A DNA stretch of 64,000 nt from Manganibacter manganicus (GTDB lineage: Bacteria; Pseudomonadota; Alphaproteobacteria; Rhizobiales; Rhizobiaceae): NCBI RefSeq assembly GCF_002075885.1, contig NZ_MDET01000023.1, forward strand, positions 212,078 through 276,077, given 5' to 3'. Below the pieces are notes generated by a model. The model made no database searches and was not told the DNA's origin. It was given only the letters and a program-made list of their open reading frames with translations. Made by a program: the position numbers and the translations under genes. Below, piece by piece: positions 28,686 to 37,898 of this stretch; positions within the stretch are counted from its first letter, which is position 1, and each line of letters opens with the position of its first letter.

Positions 28686-30119
28686 ATGCGTTACGTCAGA
28701 AACATGCGCGGTTACGGAGCCAACCCGCCGGATCCGAAATGGCCGGGCGGCGCGCATGTCGCGGTGCAGTTCGTGGTCAATTACGAGGAAGGCGGCGAAA
28801 ACTGCATCCTGCATGGCGATGCCGCCTCCGAGGCCTTCCTGTCCGAGATCACCGGCGCCGCGCCATGGCAGGGCCTGCGCCACTGGAACATGGAATCCAT
28901 CTATGAATATGGCGCGCGCGCCGGGTTCTGGCGGCTGCACCGCCTGTTCACCGGAGCGAACGTGCCCGTCACCTGTTACGGTGTCGCCTCCGCGCTTGCC
29001 CGTTCGCCCGACCAACTTACCGCGATGCAGGAAGCCGGCTGGGAGATCGCCACGCATGGCCTGAAATGGATCGACTACCGCGACCATCCGGCCGACCTTG
29101 AAAAGCAGGACATCAAAGAAGCGATCCGGCTGCACACCGAAGTAACGGGCGAACGCCCCTCCGGCTGGTACACCGGGCGCACCTCCGACAACACGGTGCG
29201 GCTGGTGGCGGAGGAAGGCGGCTTCGCCTACTGCTCCGACACCTATGACGACGACCTGCCCTACTGGCTCGACCATGACGGCCATGGCAAACCCATCGCG
29301 CCGCTGCTGATCATTCCCTACACGCTAGACGCCAACGACATGCGTTTCGGCATCCAGGCTGGTTTCTCGAACGGCGAGCAGTTCCTCACCTATCTCAAGG
29401 ACGCCTTCGACACGCTCTATGCCGAGGGCAACGCCGGTCAGCCGAAGATGATGACGATCGGCCTGCATTGCCGGCTGATCGGGCGGCCCGGCCGGTTCGG
29501 CGCGCTGAAACGCTTCGTCGAATATGTCCAAAGCCATGACAGGGTCTGGCTGCCGCGCCGCATCGACATCGCCCGGCATTGGCACGAGCACCACCCCTAC
29601 GAGACGCCGAAGCTGCGGCCATCACGCATGGGCAAGGCGGATTTCGTGACGGCCTTCGGCGGCGTGTTCGAGCACTCGCCCTGGATCGCCGAGCGCGCCT
29701 ACGAGCTTGAACTGGGAGCCGTGCACGACACGGCCGGCGGCCTGCACAACGCGCTCTGCCGCGCCTTCCGCACAGCAAGCGAAGCCGAGCGGCTCGGCGT
29801 GTTGAGCGCGCATCCCGATCTGGCCGGAAAACTGGCCGAGGCCAAACGCCTGACGGCGGAATCGGCAAAGGAACAGGCGTCCGCCGGGCTCGATGCACTG
29901 ACCGATTCGGAACGGCAGAAGTTCATCGAACTGAACAGAACCTATGTCGAAAAATTCGGCTTTCCCTTCATCATCGCCGTCAAGGGCCGCAGCAAGGCCG
30001 ACATCCTTGCCGCCTTCGAGGCCCGTATCGGCAATGATCGCGACACCGAATTCACGACTGCCTGCCGGCAGGTCGAGCGTATCGCCCTGCTTCGCCTGAA
30101 AGACATGCTGCCCGAGTAG
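28686..30119 (+). CDS. puuE: Fused PuuE allantoinase and OHCU decarboxylase
   Basis: A 477-residue two-domain enzyme. Residues 1-300 are a polysaccharide-deacetylase-type PuuE allantoinase (GGAHVAVQFVVNYEEGGE, the EIATHGLKWID histidine region and the GLHCRLIGRPGR segment). Residues about 311-477 are UraD-type OHCU decarboxylase (FGGVFEHSPWIAERAY, SAHPDLAGKLA). It therefore carries out OHCU to allantoin and allantoin to allantoate on one chain. It begins the rightward operon with allE and allA. Confidence 0.93.
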   Translation: MRYVRNMRGYGANPPDPKWPGGAHVAVQFVVNYEEGGENCILHGDAASEAFLSEITGAAPWQGLRHWNMESIYEYGARAGFWRLHRLFTGANVPVTCYGVASALARSPDQLTAMQEAGWEIATHGLKWIDYRDHPADLEKQDIKEAIRLHTEVTGERPSGWYTGRTSDNTVRLVAEEGGFAYCSDTYDDDLPYWLDHDGHGKPIAPLLIIPYTLDANDMRFGIQAGFSNGEQFLTYLKDAFDTLYAEGNAGQPKMMTIGLHCRLIGRPGRFGALKRFVEYVQSHDRVWLPRRIDIARHWHEHHPYETPKLRPSRMGKADFVTAFGGVFEHSPWIAERAYELELGAVHDTAGGLHNALCRAFRTASEAERLGVLSAHPDLAGKLAEAKRLTAESAKEQASAGLDALTDSERQKFIELNRTYVEKFGFPFIIAVKGRSKADILAAFEARIGNDRDTEFTTACRQVERIALLRLKDMLPE

Positions 30120-30128
30120 GCTTAAACG

Positions 30129-30977
30129 ATGGATATGAACACGATGGCCCAACGCACCTATTACGCGCCCAAGGGCGGGTTGCCGCCGCAACGCGACCTG
30201 ATCACCGACCGCGCCGTGTTCACAGAGGCCTATGCGGTGATCCCCAGGCGGGAGTTTTCCGATATCGTCACCTCCTGCCTGCCGTTTTGGGAAAAGACGC
30301 GGGCCTGGATCATCGCCCGCCCGCTTTCGGGCTTCGCCGAGACCTTTTCGCAATACATAATGGAAGTGCAGCCGGGCGGCGGCAGCGCCCGGCCGGAAAC
30401 CGACGCCGGCGCCGAGGGCGTGCTGTTCGTGGTCGAGGGCGAGGTAACGGTGACGCTGGGCGGCAAGGCGCACAGGCTGGTGCCGGGCGGCTACGCCTTC
30501 CTGCCGCCGGCAAGCGGCTGGAGCCTGCGCAATGAGGGCGCGGCAACGGCGCGCTTCCACTGGATCCGCAAGGCGTATGAGGCCGTCGAGGGGCTGGCTG
30601 CGCCGGAACCGATCTTCGCCAATGAGAACGACATCGCGCCCAATCCGATGCCCGACACCGATGGCGGCTGGGCAACGACGCGCTTCGTCGATCCGGCCGA
30701 CCTTCGCCACGACATGCACGTCACCATCGTGACGCTGAAGCCGGGCGCGGTGATCCCCTTCCCCGAAACGCATGTCATGGAGCATGGGCTCTATGTGCTG
30801 GAGGGCAAGGCGGTCTATCGGCTCAACCAGGATTGGGTAGAGGTGGAGGCCGGCGACTATATGTGGCTGCGCGCCTTCTGCCCGCAGGCCTGCTATGCCG
30901 GCGGCCCCGGCAATTTCCGCTACCTGCTCTACAAGGACGTCAACCGCCACGCCAAGCTGGGCGGGTTCGGACGGTGA
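30129..30977 (+). CDS. allE: (S)-ureidoglycine aminohydrolase (bicupin)
   Basis: A 282-residue bicupin of the YlbA/UGHY family. The first cupin contains FSQYIMEVQPGGGS and the second FPETHVMEHGLYVLEGKAVY with the Mn-binding histidines and glutamate. It releases ammonia from ureidoglycine to give (S)-ureidoglycolate. The 3' end overlaps the start of allA by 4 bp (GTGA). Allantoate amidohydrolase (allC), which would supply its substrate, is not in the window. Confidence 0.9.
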   Translation: MDMNTMAQRTYYAPKGGLPPQRDLITDRAVFTEAYAVIPRREFSDIVTSCLPFWEKTRAWIIARPLSGFAETFSQYIMEVQPGGGSARPETDAGAEGVLFVVEGEVTVTLGGKAHRLVPGGYAFLPPASGWSLRNEGAATARFHWIRKAYEAVEGLAAPEPIFANENDIAPNPMPDTDGGWATTRFVDPADLRHDMHVTIVTLKPGAVIPFPETHVMEHGLYVLEGKAVYRLNQDWVEVEAGDYMWLRAFCPQACYAGGPGNFRYLLYKDVNRHAKLGGFGR

Positions 30978-31489
30978 GCGTGTCCGGCATCATCACCGCC
31001 CAGCCGCTTACCCGCGAAAGCTTCGCGCCCTTCGGCGAGGTGATCGACATGGGCGGGGCCAATCACTACCCGATCAATAACGGCAAATGCGAACGTTACC
31101 ACGAACTCGCAACCGCCGAAGCGACCGGGCCGAACGCCCGCGTGCTGATTTCCATGGCGCGCGGCACCCCTTACGAATTTCCGCTGGCGCTTTCGATGGT
31201 CGAGCGCCATCCCTTCGGCAGCCAGGCCTTCATTCCGCTTTCGCCGCGCCCCTTCGTCGTTGTCGTGTGCCCGGACGGGCCTGACGGCCCCGGCACGCCT
31301 CAGGCCTTCCTGACCCAGCCCGGCCAGGGCATCAACTATCCGCGCGGCCGCTGGCATGGCGTACTGACCCCTATCGGCCAGCCACAGGATTTCATCATCG
31401 TCGATCGCGGCGGCGACGGTTCCAATGTCGAGGAATTCTACTTCTCGCACCCCTACGAGATTCATCTGCCGAAGGGAGCTGGCCTTTGA
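30974..31489 (+). CDS. allA: Ureidoglycolate lyase
   Basis: A 171-residue enzyme cleaving ureidoglycolate to glyoxylate and urea. Family motifs include FAPFGEVIDMGG, MVERHPFGSQAFIPL and YPRGRWHGVL. The GTG start at 30974 is set by the 4-bp overlap with allE and the family N-terminus. Confidence 0.92.
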   Translation: MSVSGIITAQPLTRESFAPFGEVIDMGGANHYPINNGKCERYHELATAEATGPNARVLISMARGTPYEFPLALSMVERHPFGSQAFIPLSPRPFVVVVCPDGPDGPGTPQAFLTQPGQGINYPRGRWHGVLTPIGQPQDFIIVDRGGDGSNVEEFYFSHPYEIHLPKGAGL

Positions 31490-32079
31490 CCGACATCTCG
31501 CTGATCGACCGGCTGCTCGACGTGATCGAATACAACATTGTGCCGATGACGGCGCAGGGCGTTGCCGAGGGCAATAAACTGTTTGGCGCCGCGGTGTTAA
31601 GGAAGAATGATCACTCTCTGGTTCTGGCGGAAACCAACAATGAAACCAACAATCCGCTGTGGCATGGTGAGATGCATTGCCTGAAGCGTTTTTACGAGAT
31701 GCCCAGGGCCGAGCGCGTCGACACGAAAGACGCGATTTTCCTTTCAACGCATGAGCCTTGCTCGCTTTGCCTGTCGGCGATCACCTGGGCCGGCTTCGAC
31801 AATTTCTACTATCTGTTCAGCCATGAGGATTCGCGCGACAGTTTTGCGATTCCGCACGATTTGAGAATCCTGAAAGAGGTTTTCACCCTCGACCCCGGCG
31901 GCTACAATGCCGAAAACGCCTATTGGAAAAGCTACTCCATTCGCAGGCTGGTGCGTGAATTGCCGGAAGCCGAACGCGCGCGTCTGGAGGCCAGAATCGG
32001 CGCAATTTCAGTGCTTTACGACGCGATGTCGGATATCTACCAGGCCGGCAAGGCCGACAACGACATCCCGCTGAACTGA
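31486..32079 (+). CDS. Cytidine/deoxycytidylate deaminase-superfamily nucleobase deaminase
   Basis: A 197-residue deaminase. Zinc and catalytic motifs are HGEMHCL (about residues 60-66) and PCSLC (about 91-95). It starts with TTG, overlapping the allA stop by 4 bp, with AAGGGAG upstream, so it is co-translated. The C-terminal helical extension beyond residue 140 is unlike TadA. A purine base deaminase is likely from context; guanine is already handled by guaD, so the substrate is open. Confidence 0.78.
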   Translation: MTDISLIDRLLDVIEYNIVPMTAQGVAEGNKLFGAAVLRKNDHSLVLAETNNETNNPLWHGEMHCLKRFYEMPRAERVDTKDAIFLSTHEPCSLCLSAITWAGFDNFYYLFSHEDSRDSFAIPHDLRILKEVFTLDPGGYNAENAYWKSYSIRRLVRELPEAERARLEARIGAISVLYDAMSDIYQAGKADNDIPLN

Positions 32080-32334
32080 ACCGCCAATCGGGTGGCGCGG
32101 TTGCGAATCGCTTCCCAACGGCGCTAGAAGCAGCCCGAAGCAGGATTTTTGCCCTGTGCAACAATGCCGAAATCACCGGCATCCCCGCCGCCCACGGAGC
32201 GGCAACATGCGTTTTACGCCACATCATGTCGCATTGGGCCTTGCGTTGGGCTTTGGCTTACGATCATTATTGAGCCAATAATCAACAAAAAATGCGGCCT
32301 TCGTGTCGTACCGCCAGAGTGAGGAGCAAAAACA

Positions 32335-33924
32335 ATGTCTAAAGAACTGGAATTCCTGAGCCGCCATGTCGCCAGCGGCAAGCTCAACCGTCGCGATTTC
32401 CTTGGCCGCGCCGCCGCACTTGGTGTCGGCGCCGCTTTCGCCAACACCATGCTTGCCGATGCGGCCAAGGCGGCAGGTCCGGTCAAGGGCGGAACGCTGA
32501 AAGCCGGCCTGCAAGGCGGTGAATCCTCCAATGTTCTCGATCCGGCGCTTAACCTCAGCCAGGTCAATTTCAGCTTCGGCAAATGCTGGGGCGAGCTTCT
32601 GGTGGAACTGAAGCCGGACGGCAGCCTCGAACAGCGCATTGCCGAGGAGATCGGCTCGTCGCCGGACGCCAAGACCTGGACGATGAAAATCCGCAAGGAC
32701 ATCGAATTCCATGACGGCAAGACCGTGAAGCCCGAAGATGTCGTGGCGACGCTGGAACGCCACAGCGACGCCAAGTCGAAATCGGCCGCGCTCGGCATTC
32801 TCCAGGGTATCGAGACGATGAAGGTGGACGGCGATAATGTCGTCATCGGCCTGAAAGACGCCAATGCCGACTTCCCCTATCTGATGGCCGATTATCACCT
32901 CGTCATCCAGCCGAATGGTGGCAAGGACGATCCGAATGCCGGCATCAGCGCCGGCCCCTACAAGGTGACGATCAACGAGCCGGGCGTGCGCTATGGTGGC
33001 GAGAAGTTCAAGAATTATTGGCAGGGCGATAAGCTCGGCCATGCCGATCAGGTGCTGATCCTGGTCATCAACGACGCCACGGCGCGCACGGCGGCTCTGC
33101 AAAGCGGCCAAGTCAACATGATCAACCGCGTCGAGCCGAAGATCGTCGATCTGGTGAAGCGGATTTCGGGTGTCACCATCCAGAACGTGTCGGGACGCGG
33201 CTTTTATCCGTTCAACATGTTCTGCGACACGGCGCCCTTCGACAATAATGACCTGCGCATGGCGCTCAAGCTCGCCATGGATCGCGAGGAGATGCTGCAA
33301 ACGATCCTGCGCGGCTACGGTTCGGTGGGCAACGACTTCCCGATCAACGAGGCCTATCCGCTGTTTCCCGCCGATATCGAACAGCGCAAATTCGATCCCG
33401 AAAAGGCGGCGGAGCTATACAAAAAATCCGGCCATAGCGGCTCGATCCTTCTCAGGACTTCCGATGTCGCCTTTCCGGGCGCGGTCGATGCCGCCCAGCT
33501 TTACCAGCAGAGCTGCGCCAAGGCCGGCATCACCATCCAGGTGGAGCGCGAGCCGGGTGACGGCTACTGGTCGGAAGTGTGGAACAAGAAGCCGTTCTCG
33601 CTCTCCTATTGGGGTGGCCGCGCGACCCAGGACCAGATGTATTCGACCGCCTATGTTTCCAGCGCGGACTGGAACGACACACGCTGGAAGCGGCCGGAAT
33701 TCGACAAGATGGTCATCGCGGCGCGCGGCGAACTCGATGAAGACAAGCGCAAGAAGATGTATCATGACATCGCCATGGTCATGCGTGACGAAGGCGGGCT
33801 GATCGTACCCTTCTTCAATCAGTATATCGACGCCAGCGGCAAGGGTGTCGAAGGCTGGGTCAACAATCCCGCTCAGGAAATGTGCGGCGGCTATGCGCTG
33901 GCCATGTGCTGGCTCGCGGCTTGA
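32335..33924 (+). CDS. ABC transporter substrate-binding protein, family 5
   Basis: A 529-residue solute receptor of the peptide/opine/nickel (SBP_bac_5) type. It has a twin-arginine leader (NRRDFLGRAAALG) after an N-terminal extension of 18 residues, a feature of rhizobial SBP-5 members. The gap 32080-32334 upstream holds no other gene. Genes for two permeases and a double ATPase follow. The ligand is unknown; closeness to purine genes invites, but does not prove, a purine-derived or opine substrate. Confidence 0.88.
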   Translation: MSKELEFLSRHVASGKLNRRDFLGRAAALGVGAAFANTMLADAAKAAGPVKGGTLKAGLQGGESSNVLDPALNLSQVNFSFGKCWGELLVELKPDGSLEQRIAEEIGSSPDAKTWTMKIRKDIEFHDGKTVKPEDVVATLERHSDAKSKSAALGILQGIETMKVDGDNVVIGLKDANADFPYLMADYHLVIQPNGGKDDPNAGISAGPYKVTINEPGVRYGGEKFKNYWQGDKLGHADQVLILVINDATARTAALQSGQVNMINRVEPKIVDLVKRISGVTIQNVSGRGFYPFNMFCDTAPFDNNDLRMALKLAMDREEMLQTILRGYGSVGNDFPINEAYPLFPADIEQRKFDPEKAAELYKKSGHSGSILLRTSDVAFPGAVDAAQLYQQSCAKAGITIQVEREPGDGYWSEVWNKKPFSLSYWGGRATQDQMYSTAYVSSADWNDTRWKRPEFDKMVIAARGELDEDKRKKMYHDIAMVMRDEGGLIVPFFNQYIDASGKGVEGWVNNPAQEMCGGYALAMCWLAA

Positions 33925-33939
33925 TCCGGCAGTGAGCGC

Positions 33940-34899
33940 ATGGGTTCACCTGTCCTGAAACTGGTCGCCCAGCGCGTTGCGCTGGGCGTCCTGCTCCTCT
34001 TTGCGGTATCTGTGCTGATCTTCGCCGGCACGCAAATCCTGCCGGGCGACGTTGCTCAATCCATTCTCGGACAGGCTGCGACACCGCAGGCGCTGGCCAA
34101 TCTGCGCGCCCAGCTGGGGCTGAACGACCCCGCCTATGTGCGCTATTTCCGCTGGCTTGCCGGCCTGCTGCATGGCGATCTGGGCCACGCGCTGTCGAAT
34201 GGCCAGGATATCGCCACATCGGTCGGCGACCGCCTGAAGAATACGCTTTTCCTCGCTTTCTGGGCGGCCATCGTGGCAGTGCCTCTGGCCATCACGCTCG
34301 GTCTGATCGCCGTGCGTCACAAGGATGGCTTCATCGACAAGCTGATCTCGGCCACCACGCTGGCGACGATCTCGCTGCCGGAATTCTTCATCGGCTATGT
34401 GCTGATCTATTACGTCGCCGTCTATCTGCAATGGTTCCCCAGCGTGTCGACCGTTTATGACGGCATGTCCTTCGCCGACCGCATGAGGGCGATCGCGCTG
34501 CCGGCCACGACGCTGACGCTGGTGGTGCTCGCGCACATGATGCGCATGACGCGCGCCGCAATCCTCAACGTCATGCAGTCGGCCTATATCGAGACGGCGG
34601 AACTCAAGGGACTTTCCCCGTTCGAGATCATCCGCCGCCATGCCTTCCCGAACGCCATCGCGCCCATCGTCAATGTCGTCATGCTGAACCTCGCCTATCT
34701 GGTGGTCGGCGTCGTGGTGGTCGAGGTCATCTTCGTCTATCCCGGCATGGGGCAATATCTGGTCGATCACGTCGCCAAGCGCGACATACCAGTGGTGCAG
34801 GCCTGCGGCATCATCTTCGCGGCCGTCTATATCTGCCTGAACATCATCGCCGATATCGCCTCCATCCTGTCCAATCCACGCTTGAGGCACCCGAAATGA
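33940..34899 (+). CDS. ABC transporter permease, DppB type
   Basis: A 319-residue inner membrane permease with six helices. The EAA-loop is in AYIETAELKGLSPFEIIRRHAFPNA. It partners the next gene, which overlaps it by 4 bp. Confidence 0.9.
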   Translation: MGSPVLKLVAQRVALGVLLLFAVSVLIFAGTQILPGDVAQSILGQAATPQALANLRAQLGLNDPAYVRYFRWLAGLLHGDLGHALSNGQDIATSVGDRLKNTLFLAFWAAIVAVPLAITLGLIAVRHKDGFIDKLISATTLATISLPEFFIGYVLIYYVAVYLQWFPSVSTVYDGMSFADRMRAIALPATTLTLVVLAHMMRMTRAAILNVMQSAYIETAELKGLSPFEIIRRHAFPNAIAPIVNVVMLNLAYLVVGVVVVEVIFVYPGMGQYLVDHVAKRDIPVVQACGIIFAAVYICLNIIADIASILSNPRLRHPK

Positions 34900-35750
34900 G
34901 CGCAGCGTCGGAAAGCAGAAGTTTCAGGTTCCCCCGCATCCCGATAAGCGCCTGGATCGGGCTCATCGTCAGCGGCCTTTTCCTGTTCGCGGCTATTTTC
35001 GCGCCATGGGTGGCGCCGTTCGGCAACGCCCAGATCGTCGGCGACGTGTGGGAACCGATCTCCGGCGCGCATTGGCTGGGCACCGACAATCTCGGCCGCG
35101 ACCTGCTGTCGCGAATGATCTTCGGCGCACGCACCACCATCACCATTGCCGCGGCTGCCACCGTCCTGTCTTTCGGATTGGGCTCGGTGCTCGGCTTCAC
35201 GGCGGCGGTGATCGGCGGCTGGTTCGATCAGCTTCTGTCGCGCGGCGTCGATCTTCTCATGTCGATCCCGACGCTGATCTTCGCGCTGGTCGTGCTGTCC
35301 GTGCTGCCCGGCACGATGCTGATCCTGATCCTGGTGATGGGCATTCTCGATGCCACCCGCGTCTATCGCCTCGCCCGCGCCGTCGCTGTCGACATCAATG
35401 TCATGGACTTCGTCGAGGCGGCGAAACTGCGCGGCGAAGGCCGAATCTGGGTGATCTTCCGCGAGATCCTGCCCAATGCGCTGTCGCCGCTGGTCGCAGA
35501 ACTTGGCCTGCGCTTCATCTTCGCGGTGCTGTTTTTATCGGCGCTGTCCTTCCTCGGCCTTGGCGTCCAGCCACCGGCCGCCGACTGGGGCGCAATGGTG
35601 AAGGAAAACAAGGAAGGCATCGTGTTCGGCATCCCGGCCGCCCTCATACCGGCCGCCGCCATCTCGATCCTGGCCATTTCGGTCAACCTCGTCGCCGATT
35701 GGGTGCTGAACCGCACGAGCGACCTCAAGGGAGGCCGTGGCAATGGCTAG
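34896..35750 (+). CDS. ABC transporter permease, DppC type
   Basis: A 284-residue permease with an N-terminal helix, the family segment HWLGTDNLGRDLLSRMI and an EAA loop (FVEAAKLRGEGRIWVIFREI). It overlaps the ATPase gene start by 8 bp. Confidence 0.9.
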   Translation: MSAASESRSFRFPRIPISAWIGLIVSGLFLFAAIFAPWVAPFGNAQIVGDVWEPISGAHWLGTDNLGRDLLSRMIFGARTTITIAAAATVLSFGLGSVLGFTAAVIGGWFDQLLSRGVDLLMSIPTLIFALVVLSVLPGTMLILILVMGILDATRVYRLARAVAVDINVMDFVEAAKLRGEGRIWVIFREILPNALSPLVAELGLRFIFAVLFLSALSFLGLGVQPPAADWGAMVKENKEGIVFGIPAALIPAAAISILAISVNLVADWVLNRTSDLKGGRGNG

Positions 35751-37404
35751 AACAGAGGGCAAGACCAGCAAGACCGGCAAGCTGCTCGAAATCCACAATT
35801 TGCGCATCGAGGCGACGGTCTATCCCCCCGGCGGCGACCCTGAAAACGTCGTCATCGTCGATGACGTCTCATTGACGCTCGAGCCGGGCAAGGTGCTCGG
35901 CCTGATTGGCGAATCGGGCGCCGGCAAATCGACCGTCGGGCTGTCCTCGATGGGCTATGGCCGTGGCGGCGTGCGCATTACCGGCGGCAAGGTCATACTC
36001 AACGGCCGCGACATCCTCAAGGACCGCCCCGGCCTGCGCAAGCTGCGCGGCAACGAGGTCTGCTATGTCGCGCAATCGGCGGCGGCGGCCTTCAACCCGG
36101 CGCACCGGCTGATGCGGCAGGTGGTGGAAGCCTCGGTCAAGCATGGCGTCTGCAGCCGTGCCGAGGCCGAGCGGCGCGCGGTGGCGCTCTTCCGCGAACT
36201 CAGCCTGCCCGACCCCGAGCATATCGGCGAGCGGTTTCCCCATCAGGTCTCCGGCGGGCAATTGCAGCGCGTGATGACGGCGATGGCGCTGTGCTCGCAA
36301 CCCGATCTCATCGTCTTCGACGAGCCGACCACGGCGCTCGACGTCACCACGCAGATTGATGTGCTGGCGGCGATCAAGAAGGCGATCCGCGATACCGGAG
36401 TCGCCGCGCTCTACATCACCCATGATCTTGCCGTCGTCGCCCAGGTTTCGGACGACATCATGGTGCTGCGCCATGGCAAGAAGGTAGAATATGGCGCCAC
36501 CCAGCAGATCATCGGCGAGCCAAAAGAGGAATACACCCGCGCCCTGGTTTCCGTGCACCACATCGCGCATGAGGAAAAAAAGCCGGCACCGCAGCCTCTG
36601 CTTTTGGTCAAGAACGTCACCGCGTCTTATGGCGGCGGCACGGTCAAGGTGCTGAAGAACGTCTCGGTCGACATCAACGCCGGCCAGACCTTGGCCGTGG
36701 TCGGCGAATCCGGCTCCGGTAAATCGACTCTGGCGCGCGCCATTACCGGGCTTCTGCCGCCGTCGGAAGGCTCCATCAGCTTCGAAGGGCGCACCCTGCC
36801 GCCACGTCTTGCCGGGCGAAGCAAGGAAGACCTGCGCCAGTTGCAGATGATCTACCAGATGGCCGACGTGGCGATGAACCCGCGCCAGACGGTGGGCACG
36901 ATCATCGGGCGTCCGCTACAATTCTATTTCGGCATGCGCGGCAGGGAACGCAAGGAACGGGTGCTCGAACTGCTCGACAAGATCGAGATGGGCAAGGGCT
37001 TCCTCGACCGCTATCCGGCCGAGCTTTCAGGCGGCCAGAAGCAGCGCGTGTGCATCGCCCGCTCGCTCGCCGCCAAGCCGAAGCTGATCATATGCGACGA
37101 GGTGACGTCGGCGCTCGATCCGCTGGTGGCCAACGGCATATTGAAGCTTCTTCTGGAACTGCAGAAGGAAGAGAACGTCGCCTATCTGTTCATCACGCAC
37201 GATCTCGCCACGGTGAAGTCGATCGCCGATTCGATCGCGGTGATGTATCGCGGCGAAGTGGTGCGCTACGGTCCCAAGAGCGAGGTGCTCAAACCGCCTT
37301 TCGACGCCTATACCGACCTTCTTCTGTCTTCCGTGCCGCAAATGCAGGTCGGCTGGCTGGAAAAGGCCATTTCCGGACGGCGCATGGAAGCTGCGGGGAA
37401 TTAG
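35743..37404 (+). CDS. Double-domain ABC transporter ATPase (DppD-DppF fusion)
   Basis: A 553-residue protein with two nucleotide-binding domains. The first has Walker A GESGAGKST, signature VSGGQLQR and Walker B LIVFDEPT. The second has GESGSGKST, LSGGQKQR and LIICDEVTSALD. The Walker B glutamates are retained in both, so both look catalytic. The ATG at 35743 follows AAGGGAGG. It energises uptake by the preceding permeases. Confidence 0.92.
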   Translation: MARTEGKTSKTGKLLEIHNLRIEATVYPPGGDPENVVIVDDVSLTLEPGKVLGLIGESGAGKSTVGLSSMGYGRGGVRITGGKVILNGRDILKDRPGLRKLRGNEVCYVAQSAAAAFNPAHRLMRQVVEASVKHGVCSRAEAERRAVALFRELSLPDPEHIGERFPHQVSGGQLQRVMTAMALCSQPDLIVFDEPTTALDVTTQIDVLAAIKKAIRDTGVAALYITHDLAVVAQVSDDIMVLRHGKKVEYGATQQIIGEPKEEYTRALVSVHHIAHEEKKPAPQPLLLVKNVTASYGGGTVKVLKNVSVDINAGQTLAVVGESGSGKSTLARAITGLLPPSEGSISFEGRTLPPRLAGRSKEDLRQLQMIYQMADVAMNPRQTVGTIIGRPLQFYFGMRGRERKERVLELLDKIEMGKGFLDRYPAELSGGQKQRVCIARSLAAKPKLIICDEVTSALDPLVANGILKLLLELQKEENVAYLFITHDLATVKSIADSIAVMYRGEVVRYGPKSEVLKPPFDAYTDLLLSSVPQMQVGWLEKAISGRRMEAAGN

Positions 37405-37434
37405 ATTCTTCGGCCCAACCATTGAGGTCCGCCG

Positions 37435-37842
37435 ATGGCATTGAACAGCAAACTCCTGCTCATCGTTCTGGACGGCGTGCCGTGGCGCAACTGGCGGCGG
37501 CTGTTCGGCAATCTCGAAGGCTGGGTGCAATCCGGCGAAGCGCAGGTATGGAAGATGCGTTCGGTGCTGCCGTCCACTTCTGCCTGCTGCTATGTCTCGA
37601 TCCATACCGGCGTGTCGCCACAGGTGCATGGCATCCGCTCCAACGAGGAGCGCTTCCGCGTCGAACAGCCGGACCTGTTTTCTGAAATCTCGAAGGCCGG
37701 CGGCGTAACCGGCGCGGTGACCCATTCCTACTGGTCGGAATTCTTCAACCACTACCGAAAAGTGAAATCTGTCTATTTTCTCGGTTCCAATTCCCATAGG
37801 AATCAAGTGGTCTGGCGGTTGGCACTCATGGGCACTTGTTGA
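37435..37842 (+). pseudogene. 5' fragment of an alkaline phosphatase/phosphodiesterase-family gene, interrupted by the element
   Basis: The first ~107 residues match the start of type I phosphodiesterase/nucleotide pyrophosphatase-like proteins: LLLIVLDGVPWRNWRRLFG (metal aspartate), the nucleophile region SVLPSTSACCYVSIHTG, and THSYWSEFF. After this, at about base 37,752, likeness ends and unrelated codons run to a stop at 37842. The rest of the gene must lie beyond the right edge or be lost. It follows the ABC operon by 30 bp and was probably its last gene. Confidence 0.75.
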
Positions 37843-37898
37843 CACCTACGGCGTTTTGTTGGAAGACTCCCAACACATTTTGAAAGGACTCTCCCAAC

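Noticed and set aside
37780..37842. tRNA end as attachment site
   Set aside because: A GGTTCCAATTCC string looks like a T arm, but no acceptor or anticodon stems can be formed around it.
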